47,859 nt of DNA from Actinacidiphila acidipaludis (GCF_019890725.1 NZ_JAINZZ010000062.1:1-47859); one strand, 5' to 3'; shown: positions 37,543 through 47,133, numbered from the stretch's first letter. The notes: generated from the sequence alone by a model not told the origin. Translations and numbers: made by a program.

Positions 37543-38321
37543 GCACACCCCAGGTCGTGGTCCACCGGGACAAGGAGCTGATGGCGCAGGCCGCGGCGGC
37601 CCGGCTGATCACGAAGGTGGTCGACGCCCAGGCCGCCCGGGGCACCGCCTCGGTGGTGCTCACGGGCGGCCGGAACGGCAACGCGCTGCTGGCGGCGCTC
37701 GCCGGGTCCCCGGCGCGCGACGCCGTGGACTGGGCGCACCTGGACCTGTGGTGGGGCGACGAGCGGTTCCTCCCCGAGGGGGACCCGGAGCGCAACGTCA
37801 CCCAGGCCCGTGAGGCGCTGCTGGACGCGGTCCCGGTCACCCCGTCGCGGGTGCACGCGATGCCCGCGTCGGGCGGCGTCCACGGTTCGGACGCCGACGC
37901 CGCGGCCGAGGCGTATGCCGCGGAGCTGGCGGCCGCGGCAGGCGCCGAGGACCACGTGCGGGTGCCGTCGTTCGACGTGCTGATGCTCGGGGTGGGGCCG
38001 GACACGCATGTGGCCTCGCTCTTCCCCGAGCACCCGGGGGTGCGGGAGCGGTCCCGCACGGTGGTCGGCGTGCACGGCTCACCGAAGCCGCCCCCGACCC
38101 GGATCTCGCTGACGCTGCCGGCGATCCGGGCGGCACGCGAGGTGTGGCTGCTGGCGGCGGGCGAGGACAAGGCGGGGGCGGTCGCTCTCGCGCTGTCCGC
38201 GCCGGGCGAGCTCCAGGCACCGGCCTCCGGCGCGTACGGGCGCTCGCGCACCCTGTGGCTGCTCGACCGGGCGGCCGCGGCCAAGCTCCCGCCGCAGCTC
38301 TACCCGCCCGCCTCCTCGTAG
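37539..38321 (+). CDS. pgl: 6-phosphogluconolactonase
   Basis: A 260-aa DevB/NagB-like lactonase hydrolysing 6-phosphoglucono-delta-lactone, the G6PDH product. Diagnostic segments: LTGGRNGNALLAAL, VDWAHLDLWWGDERFLPEGDPERN, MLGVGPDTHVASLFPEHPGV and TRISLTLPAIRAAREVWLLAAGEDKA. GTG 37539 overlaps the opcA stop by 4 nt. It is the last gene of the operon and is followed by a strong bidirectional terminator facing pgi. Confidence 0.97.
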   Translation: MSTPQVVVHRDKELMAQAAAARLITKVVDAQAARGTASVVLTGGRNGNALLAALAGSPARDAVDWAHLDLWWGDERFLPEGDPERNVTQAREALLDAVPVTPSRVHAMPASGGVHGSDADAAAEAYAAELAAAAGAEDHVRVPSFDVLMLGVGPDTHVASLFPEHPGVRERSRTVVGVHGSPKPPPTRISLTLPAIRAAREVWLLAAGEDKAGAVALALSAPGELQAPASGAYGRSRTLWLLDRAAAAKLPPQLYPPASS

Positions 38322-38355
38322 GCGGCCGGCCACGACGGTGGCCGCAGACCGTGCG

Positions 38356-38389
38356 CGAAGGGCGCGCCCCGCTCGGGGCGCGCCCTTCG
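38356..38389. terminator. Bidirectional terminator between pgl and pgi
   Basis: A perfect 16-bp palindromic stem (left arm CGAAGGGCGCGCCCCG) with a 2-nt centre lies in the 143-bp gap between the two convergent genes. Confidence 0.92.
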
Positions 38390-38464
38390 TGTGCGTCCGG
38401 CGCGCCCCGTCCGGGTCCCCCAGTCAGCGGCAGCCGGCGGCAGTCAGCGCGCGATCGGCGGCGG

Positions 38465-40123
38465 TCAGCGGCCGCGCAGCTCGCGGTACCTGGCCACCAG
38501 CGCCTTGGTGCTCGGGTCGAGGCCGGGCACGTCGGCACCCTCGGTCAGTGCGGGCTCCACGCGCTTGGCCAGGACCTTGCCGAGCTCGACGCCCCACTGG
38601 TCGAAGGAGTCGATGTTCCAGATCGCGCCCTGCACGAACACCTTGTGCTCGTAGAGCGCGATGAGCTGGCCCAGCACCGACGGCGTCAGCTCGGTCGCCA
38701 GGATCGTCGTGGTCGGGTGGTTGCCGCGGAACGTCTTGTGCGGCACCAGCTCCTCCGGCACCCCCTCGGCGCGGACCTCGTCCGGGGTCTTGCCGAACGC
38801 CAGCGCCTGCGTCTGCGCGAAGAAGTTCGCCATCAGCAGGTCGTGGTGGCCGGCCAGCGCGCCGAGCTCCTCGACCGGCCGGGCGAAGCCGATGAAGTCG
38901 GCCGGGATGAGCTTGGTGCCCTGGTGCAGCAACTGGTAGTACGCGTGCTGCCCGTTGGTGCCCGGCGTGCCCCACACCACCGGTCCGGTCTGCCAGCTGA
39001 CGGGGTTGCCGTCGCGGTCCACGGACTTGCCGTTGGACTCCATGTCGAGCTGCTGGAGGTAGGCCGTGAACTTGCTCAGATAGTGGCTGTAGGGCAGCAC
39101 GGCGTGCGACTGCGCGTCGTGGAAGCCGCCGTACCAGACGCCGAGCAGGCCGAGCAGCAGCGGGACGTTCTGCTCGGGCGGCGCGGTCCGGAAGTGCTCG
39201 TCGACCAGGTGGAAGCCGGCGAGCATCTCGCGGAACGCGTTGGGGCCGATGGCCAGCATCAGCGACAGGCCGATGGCCGAGTCGAAGGAGTAGCGGCCGC
39301 CGACCCAGTCCCAGAACTCGAACATGTTCTGCGGGTCGATGCCGAAGTCGGAGACCTTCTCGGCGTTGGTGGACAGCGCGACGAAGTGCTTGGCCACCGC
39401 CTCGTCACCGGCGCCGAGCTCCCCGAGCAGCCACTGCCGGGCGGAGGTGGCGTTGGTGATGGTCTCGATGGTGGTGAAGGTCTTGGAGGCGATGATGAAC
39501 AGCGTCTCGGCCGCGTCCAGGTCGCGGACCGCCTCGTACAGGTCGGCGCCGTCGACGTTGGAGACGAAGCGCACGGTCAGGTCGCGGTCGGTGTGGGTGC
39601 GCAGCACCTCGTAGGCCATCGCGGGGCCGAGGTCGGAGCCGCCGATGCCGATGTTGACGATGTTCCGGATCCGCCTGCCGGTGTACCCGGTCCACTCCCC
39701 GGAGCGGATCCGGTCGGCGAACTGCGTCATCTTGTAGAGCACCGCGTGCACGCCGGGCACCACGTTCTGGCCGTCGAGGTCGATCGTGGCGGACTGCGGG
39801 GCGCGCAGCGCGGTGTGCAGCACCGCGCGGTTCTCGGTGACGTTGATCCGCTCGCCGCGGAACATCGCGTCGCGGAGCGGGAACACCCCGGTCGCGGCGG
39901 CCAGTTCCCGCAGCAGCCGCAGCGTCTCGTCGGTGACGAGCTGCTTGGAGTAGTCCAGGTGGAGGTCGCCGACCTGGAGGGTGTAGCGGCTGCCCCGGTC
40001 GGGGTCGCGGTCGAACAGGTCCCGCAGGTGTACGTCGGCCAGCTCCTCGCGGTGCTTGGCGAGCGCGTGCCACTCGGGACGCTGGTCGAGCCTGGTGGAG
40101 GCCTGCGCGTTGGTTTCGGACAT
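38465..40123 (-). CDS. pgi: Glucose-6-phosphate isomerase
   Basis: A 552-aa phosphoglucose isomerase interconverting glucose 6-phosphate and fructose 6-phosphate. Signatures: NIGIGGSDLGPAMAYEVL, FIIASKTFTTIETITNATSAR (SIS-type phosphate binding), FWDWVGGRYSFDSAIGLSLMLAIG, VVWGTPGTNGQHAYYQLLHQGTKL (catalytic His region) and QWGVELGKVLAKRVEPAL near the end. The length is that of the bacterial/eukaryotic long type. GAGGAG precedes the ATG by about 10 nt and is part of a strong hairpin that also contains the candidate promoter. Confidence 0.98.
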   Translation of the reverse strand: MSETNAQASTRLDQRPEWHALAKHREELADVHLRDLFDRDPDRGSRYTLQVGDLHLDYSKQLVTDETLRLLRELAAATGVFPLRDAMFRGERINVTENRAVLHTALRAPQSATIDLDGQNVVPGVHAVLYKMTQFADRIRSGEWTGYTGRRIRNIVNIGIGGSDLGPAMAYEVLRTHTDRDLTVRFVSNVDGADLYEAVRDLDAAETLFIIASKTFTTIETITNATSARQWLLGELGAGDEAVAKHFVALSTNAEKVSDFGIDPQNMFEFWDWVGGRYSFDSAIGLSLMLAIGPNAFREMLAGFHLVDEHFRTAPPEQNVPLLLGLLGVWYGGFHDAQSHAVLPYSHYLSKFTAYLQQLDMESNGKSVDRDGNPVSWQTGPVVWGTPGTNGQHAYYQLLHQGTKLIPADFIGFARPVEELGALAGHHDLLMANFFAQTQALAFGKTPDEVRAEGVPEELVPHKTFRGNHPTTTILATELTPSVLGQLIALYEHKVFVQGAIWNIDSFDQWGVELGKVLAKRVEPALTEGADVPGLDPSTKALVARYRELRGR

Positions 40124-40135
40124 CAGTCCACTTCT

Positions 40136-40186
40136 CCTCGTCCTCGCTGCGACACCAACGCTAGTTGATGACGCAGCGGGACGAGG
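40136..40186 (-). terminator. Long hairpin before pgi, containing the pgi -10
   Basis: In minus-strand RNA, CCTCGTCC/GGACGAGG (8 bp), CGCTGCG/CGCAGCG (7 bp) and CATCAAC/GTTGGTG (7 bp, one G-U) stack around a TAGC loop, with one bulge and one mismatch. It follows the SIS gene stop by about 10 nt, as a terminator should. TAGCGT (40163-40158) at its tip is a good -10 for pgi. Confidence 0.75.
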
Positions 40187-40196
40187 TGAGGGGAGA

Positions 40197-40961
40197 TCAG
40201 AACCCTCCGCGGTGCAGCCGCCCGGCGTAGCGCTCCTCCAGGACGACGTTGCGCTCGTGGCCCCCGGGCAGGTTCGCCGAGATGTACACCGGCGCCTCCT
40301 TGCCCTCGGCCTGCAGGATCCCGACGGCCTCGGCGAGGACCATCTGCACCAGCAGCGCGGAGGTGATGGTCGACACGCCGCACAGCGCGCCGCCGTTCTC
40401 CAGCGGGAGGATGGCGTCGCCGGCCGGGGCGCAGTTGTCCAGCACGGCGTCGGCGACGTCGGCCAGCCGGCGGCCGCTGGGATGCAGGGCGGGCACCGCG
40501 CGGGTGTGGGTGAGCGAGGTCAGCGCGATCAGCTGGTGGCCGGCTTCCTTGACGTGCAGCGCCATGTCGACGATCGAGTTGTTGACGCCCGAGTTGGACA
40601 CGATGACGAACAGGTCCTGCGGGCGCGGGTCGGCCAGCTCGTACAGCCGCCGGGCCAGGCCCGGGGAGCGCTCCAGCAGCGGGTCGCCGAGCACCGAGCG
40701 GTCCTCGCCGCCGCGCAGCACCAGGTCGGACAGGCCGATGCGGTTGGTGGGGATGAGGCCGCCGGCCCGGCCGACGATCTCCAGCACGGTGGCCTGGGAG
40801 TGGCCGGTGCCGAAGCCGTGGATCACGCCGTCGGCGGCCACGCAGTCCGCGAAGAGCCGGCCGGCGGCCGCCACGGAGTCCTTGTTCGCCTCGATCGCGC
40901 GCTCCACGGCCGCGCGGCCCTCGTCGGCGAACGCTGCGGCGCTGATCTGTCCTGCGGCCAT
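40197..40961 (-). CDS. SIS-domain sugar phosphate isomerase-like protein
   Basis: A 254-aa SIS (sugar isomerase) domain protein of the UPF0309 type. IHGFGTGHSQATVLEIVGRAGGLIP and LFVIVSNSGVNNSIVDMALHVKEAGHQLIALTS are the SIS phospho-sugar-binding blocks. Such proteins isomerise or bind amino-sugar phosphates; the exact activity is unknown. The ATG at 40961 has AAGGAG 8 nt upstream. The adjacent BadF-type kinase and RpiR regulator suggest one pathway for GlcNAc or MurNAc salvage. A 142-bp gap with direct repeats separates it from the kinase, so it may have its own promoter. Confidence 0.86.
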   Translation of the reverse strand: MAAGQISAAAFADEGRAAVERAIEANKDSVAAAGRLFADCVAADGVIHGFGTGHSQATVLEIVGRAGGLIPTNRIGLSDLVLRGGEDRSVLGDPLLERSPGLARRLYELADPRPQDLFVIVSNSGVNNSIVDMALHVKEAGHQLIALTSLTHTRAVPALHPSGRRLADVADAVLDNCAPAGDAILPLENGGALCGVSTITSALLVQMVLAEAVGILQAEGKEAPVYISANLPGGHERNVVLEERYAGRLHRGGF

Positions 40962-40985
40962 GGCCGGGGCTCCTTCGCAGAGCGG

Positions 40986-41029
40986 TGATCTTCGGTGATC
41001 AACTGGGATGATCTTCGGTTGAGCCAACC
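40986..41029 (-). promoter_or_regulatory. Repeats in the promoter region of the SIS gene
   Basis: TGATCTTCGGT occurs at 40986-40996 and 41009-41019 (23-bp spacing). The inverted repeat GGTTG-AGC-CAACC lies at 41017-41029. GGTTG is also the core of the palindrome between the kinase and rpiR. Confidence 0.45.
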
Positions 41030-41103
41030 ACACTGTCGGCACTGCGATGAAACAACGAACCAAGGAGTGCCGTCAAGGCACCGTGGAGAGCCCGCCGCGC
41101 GGG

Positions 41104-42165
41104 TCAGAGCAGGGTCCGGGCCAGCGCGGCGGCACCGGGCGCGCCGTCCGCCGTGGGATACAGCCGCAGCCCCAGACCGGACAGCCGCGCCGAGACCCGG
41201 GACAGCAGCGGTCCCCCGGGACCCAGCAGCCCGCCGGTGAGTACCAGCGGCTCCCCCGCCAGCGGGTGCAGCGCCCCCACCGAGGCCGTCAGCAGCGCCG
41301 CCGCCTCGTCCAGCAGGCGCAGCGCCACCGCGTCGCCGGCGTCGGCCGCCGCCACCGCGGCGGGGCTGAGCAGGGCGAGCTGCGGGGGCGGCTGGCCGTA
41401 GGCACGCGTGACGACGGCCTCGCTGAGCTGCCACCGCTCCTCGAAGTCCGGCAGCCGGCCCGCGGGCAGCAGTGCCGTCTCCCCCAGGTAGTGCGCGGTG
41501 ACGGCGGCCACCAGCGCGGTCCAGGGCCCGCGCCCGTCCAGTGCCTCCAGCGCCGCCCGCACGGTGCGGCCGCCCAGCCAGTAGCCGCTGCCCTCGTCGC
41601 CCAGCAGCCAGCCGTGGCCGTCGATCACGGCGGCCCGCTTGCGCCCGGCCAGCCGGGTGGCGATCGCGCCGGTGCCGGCGATGAGCACCAGCCCGTCGAC
41701 GGGCGCACCGGGGGCGGCGGCCAGCGCCACCTCCGTGTCGCCGCCGACCCCGACGGCCGCGCCGGAGATCCCGTTGGCGGTCAGCGCGTCCGCCAGGCAG
41801 GACAGGGCGAGCCCCTGCCCGCGCTCGCTGCCCAGGCCCTCGGCCGCGCCCGCGAAGCCGCCGAACGCGGCGACCACCCGCCCCCGGGCGGCGGGCGGCA
41901 CGGCCTGGGCGATCGCGTCGGTCAGGTGCCGGGTCAGGTCGGCGCGGCCGACGCTCAGGGCGTTGCCGGGGCCGCCGCTGCCGCGGCTCAGCACGGCGGC
42001 GGCGGGATCGACGGGGGCGGCCCCGGAGCCGGAGGCGGCGCCGGAGCCGGTTGCGGGGCCGCCGCCGGGCTCGGGAGCCGGTTCGGCGAGGGCCAGGCAC
42101 GCGCGGCTGCGGGTGCCGCCCGCGTCGATACCGATCACCAGCGGCTGGCTGTAGATTTCACTCAT
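41104..42165 (-). CDS. N-acetylglucosamine kinase-like (BadF/BadG/BcrA/BcrD) protein
   Basis: A 353-aa ASKHA-fold kinase of the BadF/N-acetylglucosamine kinase family. Phosphate-1 motif: VIGIDAGGTRSRACLAL; LVLIAGTGAIATRL is the phosphate-2 region; GHGWLLGDEGSGYWLGGRTVRAALEALDG is the strongly conserved family block; and LVLTGGLLGPGGPLLSRV is the adenosine motif. It probably phosphorylates GlcNAc or MurNAc (MurK-like), an inference from the SIS and RpiR neighbours. A Gly/Ala/Pro-rich insert (EPAPEPGGGPATGSGAASGS) sits in the first beta-hairpin. ATG 42165 is chosen over the TTG one codon upstream; no strong ribosome site is seen. Confidence 0.88.
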   Translation of the reverse strand: MSEIYSQPLVIGIDAGGTRSRACLALAEPAPEPGGGPATGSGAASGSGAAPVDPAAAVLSRGSGGPGNALSVGRADLTRHLTDAIAQAVPPAARGRVVAAFGGFAGAAEGLGSERGQGLALSCLADALTANGISGAAVGVGGDTEVALAAAPGAPVDGLVLIAGTGAIATRLAGRKRAAVIDGHGWLLGDEGSGYWLGGRTVRAALEALDGRGPWTALVAAVTAHYLGETALLPAGRLPDFEERWQLSEAVVTRAYGQPPPQLALLSPAAVAAADAGDAVALRLLDEAAALLTASVGALHPLAGEPLVLTGGLLGPGGPLLSRVSARLSGLGLRLYPTADGAPGAAALARTLL

Positions 42166-42186
42166 CAACCCGCATGGTGGTTGATG
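42163..42186. promoter_or_regulatory. Operator-like palindrome between kinase gene and rpiR-type gene
   Basis: Perfect 8-bp arms CATCAACC (42163-42170) and GGTTGATG (42179-42186) with an 8-nt spacer. The left arm overlaps the kinase start codon. It is a candidate binding site for the RpiR protein encoded 38 bp to the right. Confidence 0.55.
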
Positions 42187-42223
42187 GATTCACTCCTGCA
42201 CAAGACCCGACGGGACGCGTGTC

Positions 42224-43111
42224 ATGATCACCGCTCTGATCCGCTCCGAACTTCCGCGGATGTCCGGTTCCCTGCGCAAGGTCGGCGAGCTCGTGCTGGC
42301 CGACCCGGTGGCGGCCACCCACGGCTCGGCGGCGGAACTGGGCCGCAGGACCGGCACCTCGCAGGCCACGGTGACGCGTTTCTGCCGGGCGCTGGGCCTG
42401 GAGTCCTACCAGCAGCTGCTGATCGAGCTGGCGCAGGAGCAGGGCCGGGCCGAGGCCGAGGCGCGCGGCGCCGCGCTGGGGCCGCGGATCGGCCCGGACG
42501 ACGACCTGGAGCAGGTCATCGCGGTGGTCGCGGAGGCCGATCTGCAGGCGCTGCGGCACACCGCCGACCTGCTGGACCGCGAGGCGCTGGAACGGGCCGC
42601 GCAGGCCCTCGCCAGGGCCCGCAGGATCGACGTCTACGGCGTCGGAGGCTCTGGCATCGTGGCGCACGAGACGCAGGCCCGGCTGTTCGGGATCGGCTGC
42701 CAGGCCCACGCCTGGACCGAGGTGCACGCGGCGGAGACCTCAGCGGCCCTTCTGACGCCCTCGGACGCCGTGGTGGCCGTCTCGCACTCGGGTGCCACCC
42801 GGGAGGTCCTGGAGCCGCTGCGGATGGCCGCGGAGCGCGGCGCCACCACGGTCGCCGTCACCGGCGATCCGCGCTCGCCCGTCGCGCAGGCCGCGGACGT
42901 CCGTCTGACGTCGTTCTCCGGCGAGACCAGCTTTCGGCAGGGCAACTTCGGCACCCGCCACTCCGTCCTGCTGATCGTGGACTGCCTGTACGCGCGGGTG
43001 GCCCAGCTCACCTACGAACGGGCCACCGCGTCGATCGCGTTGACGTCCCACATCGCCCAGGGGCACAGCACGAAAAGAGCCCCCGGCCGCCGGGCCGGCT
43101 CAGCGGGCTGA
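42224..43111 (+). CDS. MurR/RpiR-family transcriptional regulator
   Basis: A 295-aa RpiR-type regulator: an N-terminal helix-turn-helix (THGSAAELGRRTGTSQATVTRFCRALGLESYQQLLIEL) followed by a C-terminal SIS domain that senses a sugar phosphate (RRIDVYGVGGSGIVAHETQARLFGIG, DAVVAVSHSGATREVLEPLRMAAERGATTVAVTGDP). It is divergent from the kinase gene with a palindrome between them, so it probably controls the kinase and SIS genes. The ligand is likely an amino-sugar phosphate (inferred). The start ATG 42224 lacks a strong ribosome site; GGGAC 8-12 nt upstream is the best candidate. Confidence 0.92.
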   Translation: MITALIRSELPRMSGSLRKVGELVLADPVAATHGSAAELGRRTGTSQATVTRFCRALGLESYQQLLIELAQEQGRAEAEARGAALGPRIGPDDDLEQVIAVVAEADLQALRHTADLLDREALERAAQALARARRIDVYGVGGSGIVAHETQARLFGIGCQAHAWTEVHAAETSAALLTPSDAVVAVSHSGATREVLEPLRMAAERGATTVAVTGDPRSPVAQAADVRLTSFSGETSFRQGNFGTRHSVLLIVDCLYARVAQLTYERATASIALTSHIAQGHSTKRAPGRRAGSAG

Positions 43112-43132
43112 GCCTGACCCCGGACCGGGGGC
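43079..43132. terminator. Bidirectional terminator between rpiR-type gene and rbpA
   Basis: An outer stem GCCCCCGG/CCGGGGGC (43079-43086 with 43125-43132) encloses an inner hairpin GGCTCAG-CGGG-CTGAGCC (43097-43114) that overlaps the rpiR-type stop codon. The two genes converge here. Confidence 0.75.
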
Positions 43133-43139
43133 GCTTCCG

Positions 43140-43475
43140 TCAGATCTCGCCGCGGAGCTTCGCGAGGGCCTCGGCGAGGATCGCCTCGCCGTCGGCGGCC
43201 GAGCGGCGCTCCCGGACGTAGGCCAGGTGCGTCTTGTAGGGCTCGGTCCGCGGCGGCGCCGGCGGGTTCTCCTCGTCCTGCCCGGCCGGGAAGCCGCAGC
43301 GGGGGCAGTCCCAGGTCTCCGGGATCTGCGCGTCGCTGGCGAAGCTCGGCTGGGTCTCGTGCCCGTTGGAGCACCAGAAGGAGATGCGCAGCCTGGGCGC
43401 GGACTCGCCGCGCTCCGCCTCTCCCATCGGCCCCGCTCCGACCCGACTGCCACGGATCGCGTTGCCACTTGCCAC
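43140..43475 (-). CDS. rbpA: RbpA-family RNA polymerase-binding protein
   Basis: A 111-aa RbpA-family protein. Zinc-ligand positions are Cys35, His39, Cys57 and Cys60 (FWCSNGHETQ, TWDCPRCGF). The C-terminus KTHLAYVRERRSAADGEAILAEALAKLRG corresponds to the sigma-interaction domain (x-THW-x-ML-x-ERR in classical RbpA). RbpA binds RNA polymerase and principal sigma factors and aids open-complex formation. The N-terminus (VASGNAIRGSRVGAGPMGEAERG) differs from classical S. coelicolor RbpA, which I recall as having a SYETDRG segment, so this may be the second actinobacterial paralogue. GTG 43475 has GGGAG 8 nt upstream. It is next to secG. Confidence 0.85.
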   Translation of the reverse strand: MASGNAIRGSRVGAGPMGEAERGESAPRLRISFWCSNGHETQPSFASDAQIPETWDCPRCGFPAGQDEENPPAPPRTEPYKTHLAYVRERRSAADGEAILAEALAKLRGEI

Positions 43476-43614
43476 GGTCGTAACTCCCTGCGTGATGGTG
43501 CTGCGAGGTCGCCCATTGCCGGAGACCGGTTCGCCCCCGCGCCTGGCGGGAAAGGGCACGGTATCCCAAGACGCGCTTCCATGATAAGTCGTGGATGCGC
43601 CGCTTTGGCGACGA

Positions 43615-43645
43615 GCCGTCAGTTCGGCCTGAACGACGGCTTTTT
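43615..43645. terminator. Hairpin with a T-run on the plus strand, after secG
   Basis: GCCGTC-A-GTTC / GAACGACGGC pair around a 5-nt loop (one bulge), followed on the plus strand by TTTTT. It lies 13 bp beyond the secG stop on the minus strand, so it can serve secG and also stop plus-strand readthrough. Confidence 0.7.
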
Positions 43646-43652
43646 CGGGACG

Positions 43653-43889
43653 TTACTTCTGGTACTTCATCACCAGGCCGAGCGTGACGATGCACGCGAA
43701 CCACAGCAGGCCGACGACCACGGTGATGCGGTCGAGGTTGCGCTCGGCCACCGAGGAACCGCCGACGGAGGACTGCATGCCACCGCCGAACATGTCCGAC
43801 AGGCCGCCGCCCTTCCCCTTGTGCATCAGCACGAGCAGCAGGAGCAGCAGGCTGAAGATGATGAGGGCGATGGAGAACCCGATGACCAC
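43653..43889 (-). CDS. secG: Preprotein translocase subunit SecG
   Basis: A 78-aa SecG, the small accessory subunit of the SecYEG protein-export channel. Two membrane helices are visible: VVIGFSIALIIFSLLLLLLVLM at the N-terminus and ITVVVGLLWFACIVTLGLVM near the end. They are joined by the typical Gly-rich HKGKGGGLSDMFGGGMQ loop. The start is taken as GTG 43889, giving VVIGFSIAL; the upstream frame is not protein-like. It lies downstream of tpiA, separated by a terminator-like hairpin. Confidence 0.95.
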   Translation of the reverse strand: MVIGFSIALIIFSLLLLLLVLMHKGKGGGLSDMFGGGMQSSVGGSSVAERNLDRITVVVGLLWFACIVTLGLVMKYQK

Positions 43890-43939
43890 GGCTGGACCAA
43901 CTCTCTCGACTACACGACGGCACTGAATGACTACGGCGC

Positions 43940-43977
43940 GGGGCCGGCGGCGGTCACCTGCACACCGCACCGGCCCC
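43940..43977 (-). terminator. Hairpin between tpiA and secG
   Basis: GGGGCCGG (43940-43947) pairs with CCGGCCCC (43970-43977), with an inner GCGGT/ACCGC stem. It lies 28 bp after the tpiA stop, so it may end or reduce pgk-tpiA transcription before secG. Confidence 0.7.
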
Positions 43978-44005
43978 GACAGGGTACTTCACACGTGTCC
44001 GGACT

Positions 44006-44791
<786 letters not shown>

Positions 44792-44797
44792 GGTGTT

Positions 44798-46012
44798 TCA
44801 GCCCTCCAGCGCGGCGAGCCCCGGCAGGGTCTTGCCTTCCAGGTATTCCAGACTGGCTCCGCCACCGGTCGAGATGTGGCCGAAGGCGTTCTCGTCGAAG
44901 CCCAGGATGCGGACCGCGGCGGCCGAGTCGCCGCCGCCGACCACGGTGAAGGCCGGGGCATCGATCAGCGCCTGGGCGACGGCGCGGGTGCCGTCGGCGT
45001 AGTCGGGGTGCTCGAACACGCCCATCGGGCCGTTCCAGAACACGGTGGCGGTGTCGGCCAGCTTCGCGGCGAACAGCTTCCGCGACTCCGGGCCGATGTC
45101 CAGGCCGATCATGTCGGCCGGGATGGCGTCGACCGGCGCGGTGGCCGGCGAGGACGGCGCCTTGGTCTTCAGGTCGGGGAACTCGGTGGCGCCGACCACG
45201 TCGACCGGCAGCACGAACTCCACGCCCTTGGCCTCGGCGCGCTCCAGGTACTCCCGGACGGCCGGGAGCTGGTCCTCCTGCAGCAGGCTCCTGCCCACCT
45301 CGTGGCCCTGGGCCTTGAGGAAGGTGAAGACCATGCCGCCGCCGACCAGGATGCGGTCGGCCTTCTCCAGCAGGTGGTCGATCACGCCGAGCTTGTCGGA
45401 CACCTTGGAGCCGCCGAGCACGACCGCGTAGGGACGCGAGACGTCCTCGGTGAGCTTCTTCAGCACGCCGACCTCGGTGGCGATCAGGCCGCCCGCGGCG
45501 TGCGGCAGCCGCGCCGGGAGGTCGTAGACGGAGGCGTGCTTGCGGTGCACCGCGCCGAAGCCGTCGCCGACGTACAGGTCGGCGAGCGCGGCCAGCTGGT
45601 CGGCGAACGCGCCGCGCTCCGCGTCGTCCTTGGCGGTCTCGCCCGCGTTGAAGCGCAGGTTCTCCAGCAGGGCGACCTGGCCGTCGGCCAGGCCCGCCAC
45701 CGTGGCGGTGGCGCTGTCGCCGACGGTGTCTGCGGCGAACGCGACGTCGCGGCCGAGCAGTTCACCGAGCCGCGCGGCGACCGGGGCGAGCGAGAACTGC
45801 GGGTCGGGCGCGCCATTGGGGCGGCCCAGGTGCGAGGCGACGATCACCTTGGCCCCGGCCTCGGCGAGTCGGGAGATGGTCGGGGCGGCGGCGCGGATGC
45901 GGCCGTCGTCGGTGATCGTGCCGTCGGAGAGAGGGACGTTCAGGTCGGAGCGGACGAACACCCGCTTGCCGGACACCTGCCCCTCGGCGAGGAGGTCGTC
46001 GATCGTCTTCAT
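44798..46012 (-). CDS. pgk: Phosphoglycerate kinase
   Basis: A 404-aa glycolytic kinase that makes ATP from 1,3-bisphosphoglycerate. KRVFVRSDLNVPLSDG is the PGK signature; IVASHLGRPNG, VALLENLRFNAGE, VLGGSKVSDKLGVIDHLL, FWNGPMGVFEHPDYADGTRAVAQAL and VVGGGDSAAAVRILG follow in order. The ATG at 46012 has AGGAG 8 nt upstream. It is separated from gap by a strong terminator, so it probably has its own promoter in 46013-46128 or depends on partial readthrough. Confidence 0.98.
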   Translation of the reverse strand: MKTIDDLLAEGQVSGKRVFVRSDLNVPLSDGTITDDGRIRAAAPTISRLAEAGAKVIVASHLGRPNGAPDPQFSLAPVAARLGELLGRDVAFAADTVGDSATATVAGLADGQVALLENLRFNAGETAKDDAERGAFADQLAALADLYVGDGFGAVHRKHASVYDLPARLPHAAGGLIATEVGVLKKLTEDVSRPYAVVLGGSKVSDKLGVIDHLLEKADRILVGGGMVFTFLKAQGHEVGRSLLQEDQLPAVREYLERAEAKGVEFVLPVDVVGATEFPDLKTKAPSSPATAPVDAIPADMIGLDIGPESRKLFAAKLADTATVFWNGPMGVFEHPDYADGTRAVAQALIDAPAFTVVGGGDSAAAVRILGFDENAFGHISTGGGASLEYLEGKTLPGLAALEG

Positions 46013-46050
46013 GAAGGGGTCTCCTGAGGTCTGAACGGGATGTCGGCATG

Positions 46051-46099
46051 CGGACAGGGCCCGGGGGGTGCGTGCTCGCACCCCTCCGGGCCCTGTCCG
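46051..46099 (-). terminator. Terminator after gap
   Basis: A 22-bp stem with a single bulge (left arm begins CGGACAGGGCCCGG) and a TGCT loop lies between the gap stop and the pgk start. Confidence 0.92.
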
Positions 46100-46128
46100 T
46101 CACATCACGGTGCGCTGCGGGCGCGCGG

Positions 46129-47133
<1,005 letters not shown>

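Noticed and set aside
41047..43221. 724-aa plus-strand frame with an ATG after AAGGAG-like sequence
   Set aside because: It is antisense to the kinase and out of frame with the RpiR-type gene, and its composition is repetitive Gln/Arg/Gly without motifs.
43476..43614. Sigma-R promoter (GGAAT-N18-GTT) upstream of the RbpA-family gene
   Set aside because: I recall classical rbpA as sigma-R controlled, but no correctly spaced pair could be found here. GGAAG and GGGAT occur without GTT at the right distance.
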